From positions 6,624,029 through 6,688,028 of the forward strand of contig SMSO01000014.1 in NCBI GenBank assembly GCA_004764695.1: a stretch of 64,000 nucleotides of DNA, given 5' to 3'. Origin of the DNA: Schizochytrium sp. TIO01 (taxonomy: Eukaryota > Sar > Bigyra > Thraustochytrida > Thraustochytriidae). Shown here piece after piece: positions 40,581 through 51,800 of this stretch. The notes under the pieces are model-generated. The model did not search any database and was not told the DNA's origin. It saw nothing but the letters and a program-made list of their open reading frames with translations. The translations under genes were made by a program, and so were the position numbers. Each line of letters starts with the position of its first letter. Positions within the stretch are counted from its first letter, which is position 1.

Positions 40581-41345
40581 CACGAACTCTTTGGGCGCCG
40601 CCACGAGATCCAGGGGGTTCACAGGCAGTCACAATAGCCGTGCAGGCGTCTCGGGTAAGAATCGAAATCTTGTAGGCATGCATCCTTGGCCCTTTTCGAC
40701 AGAAACGCCTCGTTACTCGACTTTGGCGACATCAGTCACATTCCCTCAGAGGAGGTGTGCGCAGGGAAACCAACCAACCTTGAGCAGCTAAAGCTTCCCA
40801 AGACGCTGGTGCCGTGGCTTTCTTGAGCTACTCGGCAGCCACGCTCGAAGAGGCACCGGCAGAGTCAGGCAGTCCTGCTCAAGCAATGCGAGCGACCGCA
40901 CCGCGTCTTGAGCTCGAGTTGGCTCTGATTTCAGGACCTTGAAGCCCACATACATGGCAGAATCCTGACTGTCACAAGTGAGCTTCGGTTCAACCTGTCA
41001 CAGGTTCCATCGAAGTCAAGACCGCCATCGCGCACGAGATCTTGCGCCTGCCGTTGATGTGACCTCGCTCAAATGCCGCCTCCCGCACGCTCCTGTCCAC
41101 CTGCGATATGCTGTCACTACGATCACGACCGTGATATAGCAAACCTAAGGGCGTCAAATGCGCAGCATTGCTCATCAGAGATTCTACACCTGCCTCGAGA
41201 GCGGTAGGCGCTGGGTAGTTAAAGATCACCGTCACAGCGGTGCCATTCAGCCACTGCCGGTAGGTGGCCCAGTCGCCTGGCCTTCAGACCAAATCGCTCC
41301 TCGGCTCCAAGCCTGATGATGGCCTTCCGGTTCTTCTTGGTGTTC
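40581..41345. other. GC-richer relic-like region
   Basis: Base composition is richer in GC than the flanks, and two adjoining minus-strand frames (41219-41345 and 40990-41230) look coding, as if one exon broken by a shift near 41240. The second contains TVIFNYPAPTALEAGVESL. I cannot assign a family. It may be a decayed gene. Confidence 0.25.
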
Positions 41346-43186
41346 ACATCACCGATAATCATCGTCGAAGAAAGAAGAGTAATATGAGATATTGCACAAT
41401 CAGAAAAGATGAGTACCTCGCTAGCACCTCTTAGGCATTCTACTACAGGACTTCTTTTAAAGTAGGTAATTAAGTATATGTTCATTATCACACATTTTAA
41501 GTAAAGTTAATTTCTTAAAATTGTAGTTCACTTTTTAGTTTTTTTTTAGGGATCTCGAACGCCGCGAGAAGAAGACCGCAGAGCCCTTCTTCGGGCCGGC
41601 TCGCTTGACAGTTTAGGGGCGATGGAAACCAAAGCTCGGCCGCAGTACAGGCAGGGGAGAACATAATAATTGAGTTGCGTGGATCGGTTGAAGCTTTGTT
41701 TGGTCAACCATGCCACGGCTTTATCCCTTGCTTTACTTTCCGGGTTGAAATGTTAACTCATTATTTATTCTTAAAAGTAAAATAAAATGTTTTTTTGTCT
41801 GTTTTTTGTTAACTCGAAAGTTAATCGGAAAACTGTTCGATACCAGGTTGCGTTTGAAGGTTTGATACAAGAGTAATATGAGAGGACAGGCCCATGATGC
41901 GATTCATTGCGCTGACTATTACTCCTATTGTAAAGTAGTCCTGCCTAGGCACTTTCCTACCAGTCCTGAGGCTCAAAGACAAGTGCGAAACCCCAATTTG
42001 GGATAAATGGGTTGCTCAGATTGAGTTCAGACTCGAAGGTGACGTACGAGATCTCGAGGTGAGAACTTGAAGTGTCAGGTTGGTCGCAAGTTAGAGATGT
42101 AGGAATGTTTGCATCGCGCGAGGTCGAGCTAGCTCGCTTGTGGAGATACTCTAGGGGAAGAGCGTGATGAGATCTGGTTTTGACCAAGTATGGAAAGCTG
42201 AAAGAAGTCTTTAGCACACGATGAATGACGAATGTAAGCATGGGTATGGGTTGATTGGCATTCTGCTGGAAGATGAGGTGACACATTTAGCACTTGTAGT
42301 TTGTAGGGACCTAATTGCTGTTATGAGAAGATAAATGATCTTGCGCTGGGTGATATGGGTTGGCCTCCTGATAGTGCAGGGCTTAATTTGTTTTGAGGTA
42401 TTACTCTATCAAAACTTCACGGTTATTACGGAAATGGATGACAGAATAAGAGAATGTGCAAATCATACTTCCGGGCCCAGGACGAAATTTATCATATTAG
42501 AGATATCAAGCGCAGAGTATAAATTGCAACAGCAACAACAAGAAATCTGATAAATCAAACTCAAAGTCACTGCTGCGTTCTAGACCATGGGAAAATAAAA
42601 CAGGAACCATCAACAACAAGCTTAATGTTATTTCAGGTGCATCTCAGGGTAGGTTTCTCTGTCCACACCATCTTTCATCAGGTATTCTGTGATGACACCT
42701 GAATCAAAGCTTCCAGCGTAAGAAGGGGAAACACGATCTCTTGTGCAACATACCTAAGCTCGCAAGTGTAATTGATGAAAGAATGTGTCCGAAAGGTTGC
42801 CAGTGTATTTAAAAAAGGAAAGGAAGGCCAGACAATGAAAGTAAATGAAAGCTCGAGCATCATCAACATTTTTGATAGGCAGTTGACTCATCAGGGTTTG
42901 CGATTTTCGAAAGTATCTAAACAAGAATTATCAAGATTAACGGTCTATATTTGCACATATATGATAAACTAATAGTAGTAGGTAGCTTCTACTGGGAATG
43001 CTTGTGGAGTTTATTTAGACCATAAACTAAACGCGAGAAGACTGACAGAGTCGTCTCCAAGTCTGGAAACACAGGTAGAACCACTGCAGCTTTCCTGCAC
43101 AAGGTCGTGCGATACACAAGCCTATCGGGCTGTCAAGAATTAAAGGTGGATTTCTATTAGGAAGGCAAAACGGCTTAAGAATCGAG
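41346..43186. other. Intergenic region with one orphan ORF
   Basis: Mostly AT-rich. The only frame of interest is minus strand 41957-42286 (109 codons, ATG start, TAG stop), ending in a Phe/Trp-rich segment. No motif is recognised and it may be chance. Confidence 0.35.
41957..42286 (-). CDS. Orphan ORF, unassigned
   Basis: A 109-residue ATG-initiated frame with balanced amino-acid composition and a C-terminus rich in Asn, Pro, Phe and Trp (NPFIPNWGFALVFEPQDW). There is no signal peptide, membrane segment or known motif. It could be a small gene or the last exon of one. Confidence 0.25.
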   Translation of the reverse strand: MCHLIFQQNANQPIPMLTFVIHRVLKTSFSFPYLVKTRSHHALPLEYLHKRASSTSRDANIPTSLTCDQPDTSSSHLEISYVTFESELNLSNPFIPNWGFALVFEPQDW

Positions 43187-44392
43187 ATGACGGATCGAAA
43201 ACTCCAAGCTGAAGATGTTCGTGTTGGTCAACTTGTCCGTGTGGTAGCTCTCTCAGAGGAGGGTACTGTTGGTAAGGAAGAACAGCGAGTAGGCATGATT
43301 ACAATGTTTAATTGTGACGTCCAAGATGCAGACTTTAGTGTGGACGTGGAGTTCGATGATCCGCGATTAATTGCAATTGCACCAGAGGCACCTGGAGCGA
43401 TGACAATGGAGCCTCTCGAGATCCACAAGATCCCAGTCGATCGCCTGCGGCAGCTTGAAGCTTGGGAGCAGCAACAAAAATCGCAATATGATCAGGCCAG
43501 CCAAGCAACAAGTGATGGGAAAGACTCCACTGATCAACCTGACCAGGATAAGCTTTTGAGACGTGCACAGTTTCTTGCAGGGCGAGTGCGCGACTTTCGT
43601 AGCGCACGGGCGATTCTGCGTACAATGTTCCAAAATCTATCAGGCAAAGCATGTTCTGTTGGAGGAAATGTCGTTGTCTTCGAGCCAACTTACAGCGATA
43701 GAGGCTTGCTAAAGCCTGCAAAACTTGGTATGGTTGCAACTGCGGATGACGAAAGCGCTGAGGTCATGTCAACTGATGATGACGGTGCAGATATCGAGTT
43801 TATTGTTCCAGTCGCAAATTTAATTCCAGTACCAACCAAGCTAGACGACGCCTTATCCTACATAAAACTTGCATTAATGGCGGCTAAATTTGCATTGCAG
43901 CAAAAACCTGAGGCTACAACTGAGACAGTATGTCTATGTGCAGTAGTGATAACGATGTGCCAAAGCCTCATTGGTGGTGACGCACCTTTTGATGGAGAAT
44001 ATTCATCACTAGAAACCAAGAAAGCTGTTTCTGATTGGATTTTGGACGCACTTTTACTCAAATGTCGCGCGCATGTCCTTCAAAATAAGCTGACCGCAGC
44101 CGCAGTTGATGTCAAGCTTGCTGTGCAACGCGCCCCAAGCAACAAACAGGCACGGAAGCTCGTTGAAATCGTCAAACAGCGTCGAGTTCATGCGCAAAAA
44201 CAAGATAGAGCTTTAGCGAGAAGCATTTCCTCCTGGGTTCAAACGTCCGTGCTCGATAAGGAAGAGAGTCAAGACACAGAGTCGAGTGTAAACGCCGCTG
44301 GTCAGGCGCAAGCCGCATCGACATCACAGGCACCCAATGAAGACGGCAACGAATCATGGTCATCGTGGGCTAAGAACCGTTTCTTTTCTTAA
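43187..44392 (+). CDS. Unassigned protein with TPR-like C-terminal helices
   Basis: A 401-residue ATG-initiated ORF. Residues ~8-90 are beta-rich, opening with VRVGQLVRVVALSEEGTVG, and could be an SH3/KOW-like barrel. A Gln-rich linker follows. Residues ~225-350 are helical and end in RAHVLQNKLTAAAVDVKLAVQ, APSNKQARKLVEIVKQRR and KQDRALARSISSW. That pattern is like the final TPR and extended helix of FKBP- or CNS1-type co-chaperones. The C-terminal tail is acidic, ending WSSWAKNRFFS. No peptidyl-prolyl isomerase domain is evident. A scaffold or chaperone-adaptor role is possible but unproven. Confidence 0.6.
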   Translation: MTDRKLQAEDVRVGQLVRVVALSEEGTVGKEEQRVGMITMFNCDVQDADFSVDVEFDDPRLIAIAPEAPGAMTMEPLEIHKIPVDRLRQLEAWEQQQKSQYDQASQATSDGKDSTDQPDQDKLLRRAQFLAGRVRDFRSARAILRTMFQNLSGKACSVGGNVVVFEPTYSDRGLLKPAKLGMVATADDESAEVMSTDDDGADIEFIVPVANLIPVPTKLDDALSYIKLALMAAKFALQQKPEATTETVCLCAVVITMCQSLIGGDAPFDGEYSSLETKKAVSDWILDALLLKCRAHVLQNKLTAAAVDVKLAVQRAPSNKQARKLVEIVKQRRVHAQKQDRALARSISSWVQTSVLDKEESQDTESSVNAAGQAQAASTSQAPNEDGNESWSSWAKNRFFS

Positions 44393-47300
44393 TTCACATG
44401 TCATATTCTTGACTAATGATGAACTACTATTGTAGCAAATTTCTCCTCATGATCAAGCTCTTGGACTTTTGAAGAGAAGATCTAACTATAGGTAAAAGAA
44501 CAAGACATTTCCGAAATATCAATGCTGTTACTGGTCAGATGCACTCCTATCAATCAACTCACCGGGACTAAATTCTACGTTAATACAGATCAGTTCGTGT
44601 GACGGGGAAGGGAGCCTGCCTTCACTTTTCCAGCACTTAAATTATTACCAGATATTAATTACTTGGCAGTAAAATTCCACTCCCTTTGCGTGGCGACTTT
44701 TTGCTTCCAGGGAACGACATACCAATACACAACTGGGCTGCTTCGGGCTACCCAGGGCCTATCTCAGACCGCTCGCATCAAAGGCTACTCCTATCGATCC
44801 TTCGACCTAAGTTTCTACGCAAGTCAAAGCAACTATGCATGGGTCTGAGAAAGAATGGATGTTGACGCTTTTTCTTCTCTAAGTTTTCAGCTTCGCGCCC
44901 CAGCTTCAAGAAGAATCTCGATTTCGTCACAACCAGCAGAATGTTCGATAATTAGCTGGAAGCAGTATTTGCCAGAGTTTGTCTAGATTGCCTTTCACGA
45001 CGAACTCGAAAAAATAAATGATAAATAGCTGCCCAACACTGATAAGTCTACTGATCACCTGTCGATTTGCAGCCTGGAGCTGAACGGGACTGATCAAGCT
45101 GTAGCGATCGAGAATGTCTTTTTTCCGAACTGGGCACACGCCACATTCATTTATCAATCCTACTACTTCGACATCTTGAAGTTCTAGGTCCAAGCCACCC
45201 ATGTGGGCAGCTTTGAAGGTAGCTAGCTTTCTCTGACTTACTTTGCGGCAATGCAATAGGTGAGCGGGCTGTGCAAAGAAGTCAAGCTATTCACTCGCTC
45301 ATAGTCGGCGCGCGTGCATTCATCCACATACACACGCTCGCTCTTACGCACGCACGCACGCACATAAAGAACGTACCTATACCTTCAAGCAAGTTCGAAT
45401 TCGGAAGTGACTCTCCTAAATTTACAAAAGCTCTCCTTCTTCAAAGTGGTGATTGCGAAAGAGGAGGGAGTGTTTTTATATGAAACTCGCTTCTACATCA
45501 TTCTCTCCAAGATAGTTAATTTTGCAGATCGGGCCACGCATCAAAACCGTGTTTTGCATCCTTTGTACCGTCATTCTCTCTCCACCCTCAAAAGACATTC
45601 ACTGAGCATTGTGAATTGCAGCATTGCGGCCGCTCTCAAAGAATTATTATCTCGAGAAATGCAATTTACCCCAGTATGCACAAATCGAGGCCTAACCTCA
45701 CAAAATGGAAGCCAATCAAAGATTCTAATTCGTGAGCCTGAGGCAGTTCTATCGAACTTAAAGACAAGATTCGTCAATGTCTCCTAGATTGACACGGGCG
45801 CTGCTTCCAAAGGGTGCAATCTAAAGCGCTTGGTCAATCAATACACGAAAGAAGAAAGACCTATCTACCTTCCGTTTCTTCAAAAGAATAAGCCTGATAT
45901 GTTTGCTACTTTAAAACATCTTTTTTGATGGAGCATTTATTTAATTATGAAAATTATTATTAGTAGTAACTTGCTACATATGAATATATCTCGTAATAAA
46001 ATATATGTAATGTTTTTATTTTTATTTTTAAATTTAAAAGTAAAAGTAAAAGTGTTTACTTATTTGCACGCGCGTGCACATTGACATTAATTCACCCGTC
46101 GATCAAATCCTAAATCCCTACAAGCACGTACTCCTATCTTGTTGGGTAGATCAGAACCCAGTTCTATTTGAAGAAAATTATTCATTGGCCGCTTACTATT
46201 AAAATCAATAACCAGAAGCTCAGCTCTTCACTCCTAACGGGGGATTTCAAGGTAGGTGGTACCTACGCAGAATCAATTTTACTATGTGACTTGCAGGATC
46301 TGCCTCGATTTTGTTTGGCACTTATGTCATGCCAAAAGTTGTACACGGCCACAGGCGCGAACTGTGGAATAATGAGGGATATATTGGCGGGCACGTTCAT
46401 GGCATTATAGATAATAGCCCTGTTCGAAGAGACATTGTGTTGTTCTCTGACCAATATCTTAGACGATGGATTGAATCGGTTAGCCGCTAATAAGTGCCAA
46501 CCTTTCGAAATGGACGTCGCTCTCATGAGGTAGGTACATAGGTAGGTATCCATCTACGTGAATAGTCAGAGTCTACTCCAATCAATCAGTCTGCTTCGCA
46601 CTAAGCACCCATATCACTCATATCAATCATAGCTTGGGAACCTGTTTGGCCTTTTAGCACGTTACGGAGAATCTCTAGACAGCAGTTCAACTTCAAGTTC
46701 TGCGGAGACCGTGCCGTTCTGCGTACCGGATGAACTGTATGTAGAAAATTGGACGCCCAACAATATCCTGCAAGTTCTAACGCCGTACAGCTCAGCCCGT
46801 ATTTGATACGTTCGTCGCCGCTGCCTTGAACTTGCATTGAATAACATCATAGAATGCCATGCACGCGGCTAAGGCTCGGAACCCCAAAATGGCAAAGAAG
46901 CGTTATGATCAACAAAAAAAATATAGAAAAAAACAAACAAAAAAGCCTGAAAACTGTGAATGTCTAAACTGAAGTTGGTCTGTGCTAGCTGGCTAAAATG
47001 CATCACAAAGTGTGCAAAAGGTGATCTTCGAAGTGCTCAAGGCCGCACGAAAATGAATGACTTCAACTTGAACTTGAAGGAGGGAGGCCAAGCATTAATT
47101 TTACTATTCGTTTCTCCCTACTGTGTAAGACGACAGGTGTGTACGCGCAGCATCGTGCACGAAATCTCTGCGGAGCGTGTGCATGTGCTGGAGGTACAAT
47201 GTACCCCCCTTCGAGCAAGCCGCGGCTTTCACGCCTTATCAATATCTATTATGTGGCGCACGCCGGGCATTAGAGGGGGTACCGGGGGAGTAGTTACCCC

Positions 47301-48267
47301 GCGCTGGGAAAAGAATCCAGTCCATCAAAAGACACACAGACAGACTAAGAAGAAAATAAAAAGATTTTCAATGTTTCTGGTAGATCATCGAAATAAGAAA
47401 CAAAGAATTGAAAAGAGTAAATAGTAAACAGTAGCGCCAGTTTGATGGAAACCAAAGACTCACGGGGGAATTTGGCCGCAGCGTGTCTGCAGGGCCGCGC
47501 TGCGTGCAGCGATGCGGGGACGAAGGAAGGAGGTGGCAGCTCCGGGATAATTGATTTGGTTGGAGGCAGATCAATCGCTCCACTGCAAACCCTCGACGCA
47601 AGAAACTTTGGCTGCAATTCGCCGCTTCGAAGTACCTAGTATTGCAAAAAAGGACTTTTAAAGTGAAAGAAATGTAAGAGAAAAACACGTGCCGAGGCAG
47701 AGTCATAGCAGTCCTAAAGACAGCCGGCCATAGGGCAGACCAAAGGCACAGAAAGACGCCAGAGGCGACTGGAATCTGCCCAGAGGCTCCTCGTTGAGGC
47801 CAAAACCCCTGGGGTTCTGAACTGTCATGCCATTCAAGGTACCTTCTTCGAAGTTGCTGCGTTTACTGCGATTCTTTTTACTGTATAAATTTACTAATTT
47901 CTTTTTAATGCAATTTAAACAACAACTTGAAAGTAAAAAGGTGAATGAGTGAGTGAATGCATAGCGAATGAATAGGAGTAACAGTAGATGGCGTGACTAA
48001 AAATAAATGCCAAAGAAGATAGAAGGAGATAAAAGAAACATTGTGTATTGGAAAGGAAGTGAAACAAAGACACAAAGAGTCATCCACGTCTCAAACCCCG
48101 ATTGATTGATCGATTGAGCGAGCGAGCGAGCGATTGAGCGAGCGAGGCCAGCGGGCGGCGAACCAGCGAACAAGAGCACGGTGTCTGGCAGCTGAGCCGA
48201 CGCAGAAGAAGGAGGCCAACCAGGCAAGGTCTAAGCCCTCCTGCAAGAAACGGCCTCGAGCGCGGAT
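44393..48267. other. Gene-poor intergenic region with microsatellites
   Basis: It contains an ACGC-repeat tract (45346-45363), an AT-rich block (45900-46060) and GATT/GCGA repeats (48100-48147). Frames of 60-154 codons occur on both strands (for example 46960-47424 plus, 46263-46553 minus, 44927-45256 minus). None has a recognised motif, and several lack an ATG. No RNA gene is seen. Confidence 0.45.
48100..48147. repeat. GATT / GAGC tetranucleotide repeat
   Basis: GATT units pass into GAGC units in a short imperfect array, ~700 bases upstream of the armadillo gene start. Confidence 0.8.
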
Positions 48268-48575
48268 CCGGTGAGGACTGGAATCGATTGCTTGGCTTTA
48301 CAATATTTTATTTCCTCTCTCTCTCTCTCTCTCTTTCCTTTGTGTAGTGTCATTGTTCACTCTTTCTGCGTGTGGGCAGATAAATAAATAAACAAACCAA
48401 CAAACAAACACCAAAGTCCGCGTGGAAGAGCGCCTGGATAAGTGGCGTGCTACGGAGTGCTTGACGCATTGGCACTGAGCCGCGTCTAGATTCTCGTTGT
48501 CAACTTCATCAGGCGATTACTGGGGCCTGTTGTTGTTGGTGGTGGCGGTGTTGTGATTTTTAGCTCTGTTGTTGC

Positions 48576-48612
<37 letters not shown>

Positions 48613-48852
48613 TCCTGTTGTTATATTTTGTCTGTTCTAAAAGCAGGCACGTCTCATTTCTACTTTTGCTGGGATTTCACGAGGATAGTAAATAGATACG
48701 TCGAGGATTTCGTGGGAGATTCTGGCGGCGTGCTGATTACTAACCCGTTGAACTTTTGTTTTGCATCCCTCTAATTTTGTTGTTTTCTTTTATTTTGTCG
48801 TTGTAGGCACGTGCAGGGAGTAACAGTTTATCATTCCACACGCGTTGCAACC
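48268..48852 (+). promoter_or_regulatory. Probable 5' UTR intron region of the armadillo gene
   Basis: A donor-like GTGAGG lies near 48270 and a strong acceptor (pyrimidine-rich, TTGTAG) ends at 48806, 46 bases before the ATG. Between them are a CT run (48315-48334) and a (TTG)n run (48568-48610). The acceptor is convincing; the donor is a guess. Confidence 0.45.
48568..48610. repeat. (TTG)n microsatellite
   Basis: A nearly perfect TTG array inside the presumed 5' UTR intron of the armadillo gene. Confidence 0.9.
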
Positions 48853-51800
48853 ATGGGTGCAGGAGATCCCGCGCAGGTGAAGTCCATTGTGACATCGCTC
48901 AAGCAATATGCGAACTTTGGTCAGATGGCCAAATACAACTGCTCGTGTCTGATGAGTCACATCCTCCCACCTAACCCTGGCTGGAGAGAGAACGTCGACA
49001 CCTGTATCAAAGCTGGTGGCTTCGAAGCCATCGTCGATCTTCTTCACAAACACCCTAAGGACCTTGAGCTCCTCAAAACTGCCACAGACAGTCTTGCAGG
49101 ACTCACAACAAGCCCGGAAAATGCCGGCAGACTGGCCAGATGTGGTGGTGTCGAGGCTGCTCTTAAAGCAATGCTTGGCCTCGAGGGAATGGCAGAGACC
49201 CAGGACGGCGCCGAAGTTGCTGAAGCAGGCTCTGCTCTCCTCGAGAAGATGTCGCGATTCAACCCCAAGGCCATCATTGACTCTCCCGGCAGCATCGAGG
49301 CCCTTCTGGACGGTCTCCAGCACACCAAGAATGACCGTGTCAAGGCCGCATGTGCAACCGTTGCCGACCGTATCGGTATGTCGGAAGCTGGCCTGAAAGG
49401 CTCTTTTGGACAAGGGCGCTCTCGAAGCTTTCGTCAATGCCATCGCACCTGGTGTTGAGACTACTGAGGAAGTTCCTGAAACCCACATTCCGCCTTCTCG
49501 AGCGATTCGCAATGGACCCCGAAATCCTTGCTCTGATGAAGGAAATGGGCATTGTGGAGGCCCTCGTGGCGCAACTCGAAGCTCACTCTTCCAATGAAGC
49601 TCTCCTTCGCGCTGGTGGCCGTCTTTTGGCCCGTGTGGCTGGTGATGACCTTGAAGCTGCGATTGAGCGTCTTCGCCGCGGCGGTCTTAGTGAAGAAGCT
49701 CGCGAGTTTGCCACTGCGTTGTTATCCAATCTCGCCTTATCTCCTGAAAATGTTGAGCGTATCATCGCCAACGGTGGTGTTTCTGTATTGCTTGGTAACT
49801 TCTCACAGTTTAGCCCCAAAAGTCAGATTGCTGCAGCCAGAGCCCTTGGTCGTCTGGCGCACATGAACAAAGCTAACGCTGCTGAGATCATTTCGGCAAT
49901 GGGCGTTGAGGTTCTCGTGGATGCGATGCAAACAGATCCTCACAATGAAGAACTCGTGGCAGCTTGTACGCAAGCAATTTCGAACCTTGCAACTTCCAGC
50001 CTTGATAACGCAAATATTGTTGACGCCAAGGGTGGCATTCGTGCGGTCCTGGACTCTGTGCAACAGCAACCTGAGAATGAGGCTAACAGCCAAGCGGCGC
50101 TTGCAATGATCAGCCAGCTTGCCACACTTGGGTTTGACCCGAGCAAACTTGTGCAAATGGGCGCCGTCGAGAGCATTCTCACTGCAATGGCAGCAAACCT
50201 GGGTTCTGTGGAAGTTCAGAGATCCGGATTCCTTGGCCTTACGTCGCTCATGCGTGCAGAAAACTCATTTGCATCTAGTGGCCGTAAGAACGGCGGCGTC
50301 AAGACTGCATCTTTGGCAATTTTATCGTTCAGAAATGGTGTCAGTACGCTAAACAGTAGCCTCGAAACTCACCGCTCGAGGGACCAGGTCGTCGTACCTG
50401 CTGTTGAGTGTTTGGCCATTCTCTTGAGTCAAGAAAAATCCGCGGCAGATAAACTCGGACGCAGCAACACTATTGAGCCCGTGGTTTCTGCTGTCTACAC
50501 GCAAATCTACAATGCAGCTCTTGGTAGCGTTCAGTCGCACGGTGCATTGTCTCGCAGCTTTGAGACGAATGTACGTACAATCCTTTCCGCACTTGTAGCC
50601 AAACGCGATGCCTCAACTCAGGTTCGGGCGATTGGAACCGATTCCTCGGGTGTGTGCGCTGGGAAACAAGCAAGTGCCGAGACCCTCGAGGCCGGCATTA
50701 TGGCTGTCACCGTGTATTCATGGGAGCCGAGTTTGGCGAAGCAAATGTCAGCCGCTGGCTTTGCAGGCACTCTGGTGTCGAGCTTTAAGTCAATTGCGGA
50801 CAAGAGCGGACTTCCGATGCAGAACGACCTCATGGCTGGTTTTGCACTTGCGGCCTCCACATACGCGCGTGCTGGCACTGAGCACGTTGAGGCTCTTGAT
50901 GCAGCTGGTCTGCCAAGAGTTCTCATCGATACCGTTAAAAAGCACGTCAAGGCTATTGAGACCACAATCTGCTCCATTCGTAGTCTTCGTGCGTTCGCGC
51001 TCAGCACTCGCCTTCGTGAAAAGCTTACGTCGGAAGGTGCTATTGAAGCGAGTGTGGGTGCAATGCGTGCTAACTCCGAGCTCCCGAGTGTGGCACTCGC
51101 CGCCCTCGACTTCTTCTTGACACTTGCCAGCTCTGACGACCTTTGCAGAGATGTCGCGTTCAAGGGTGCCACACGACAGGGAATCAAGATGATTCAAGAT
51201 AACTCAGCGTCGGAGGACTTCGAACGCCCTGCAGAGCGCGCTTTGATGGTTATGGAGCGCGTTGCAGGAAGCCGAGAAGGCACCGAGGAGATCCGCAGCA
51301 ACCTTGTAAAGCAAGGTGCCGTGGACGCCACCACTTTGGCAATGGACGCGTACCCTTGGTCAGAGACTATCGAAAGCATCGGTGCCCGTCTCTTGAGTCG
51401 CTTGCTCGACTCCAACAGTGTTGAAGCTGAGATCGATAAGATGGAACACCTTGTAGCGGAGCTCAAAAAATCATCTCGTCCGGACTCCGTTCTTCCCAAG
51501 CTTGCGCGCTCTATGGCGACGGTTGGTGCTTTGGCACTATCTGCTGGTAACACGGAGGTCATGGTGCGAAAGAACGCTGCAGGAATTGTGGTAGATGCTT
51601 TGCAGACGATTGACGGTTTAACGTTGACAAAGGAGCGCGAGTACGCTCGCCGAGCAGGATTCCGTGCACTCGGACAACTCGCTGCTACGTGCGGACCGCT
51701 TGACTCAAGCCTTGGAGTAGAAGATCTCATTGTCAACGCGTTATCTGCACCAAACTCGCAAGTCACTCTTACAGAGAAGATTGGCGCTCTCAATTGCATC

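Noticed and set aside
46960-47424. 154-codon plus-strand ORF
   Set aside because: It starts with ATG but shows mixed composition, no motif and a Lys-rich end formed by A-rich DNA; probably chance.
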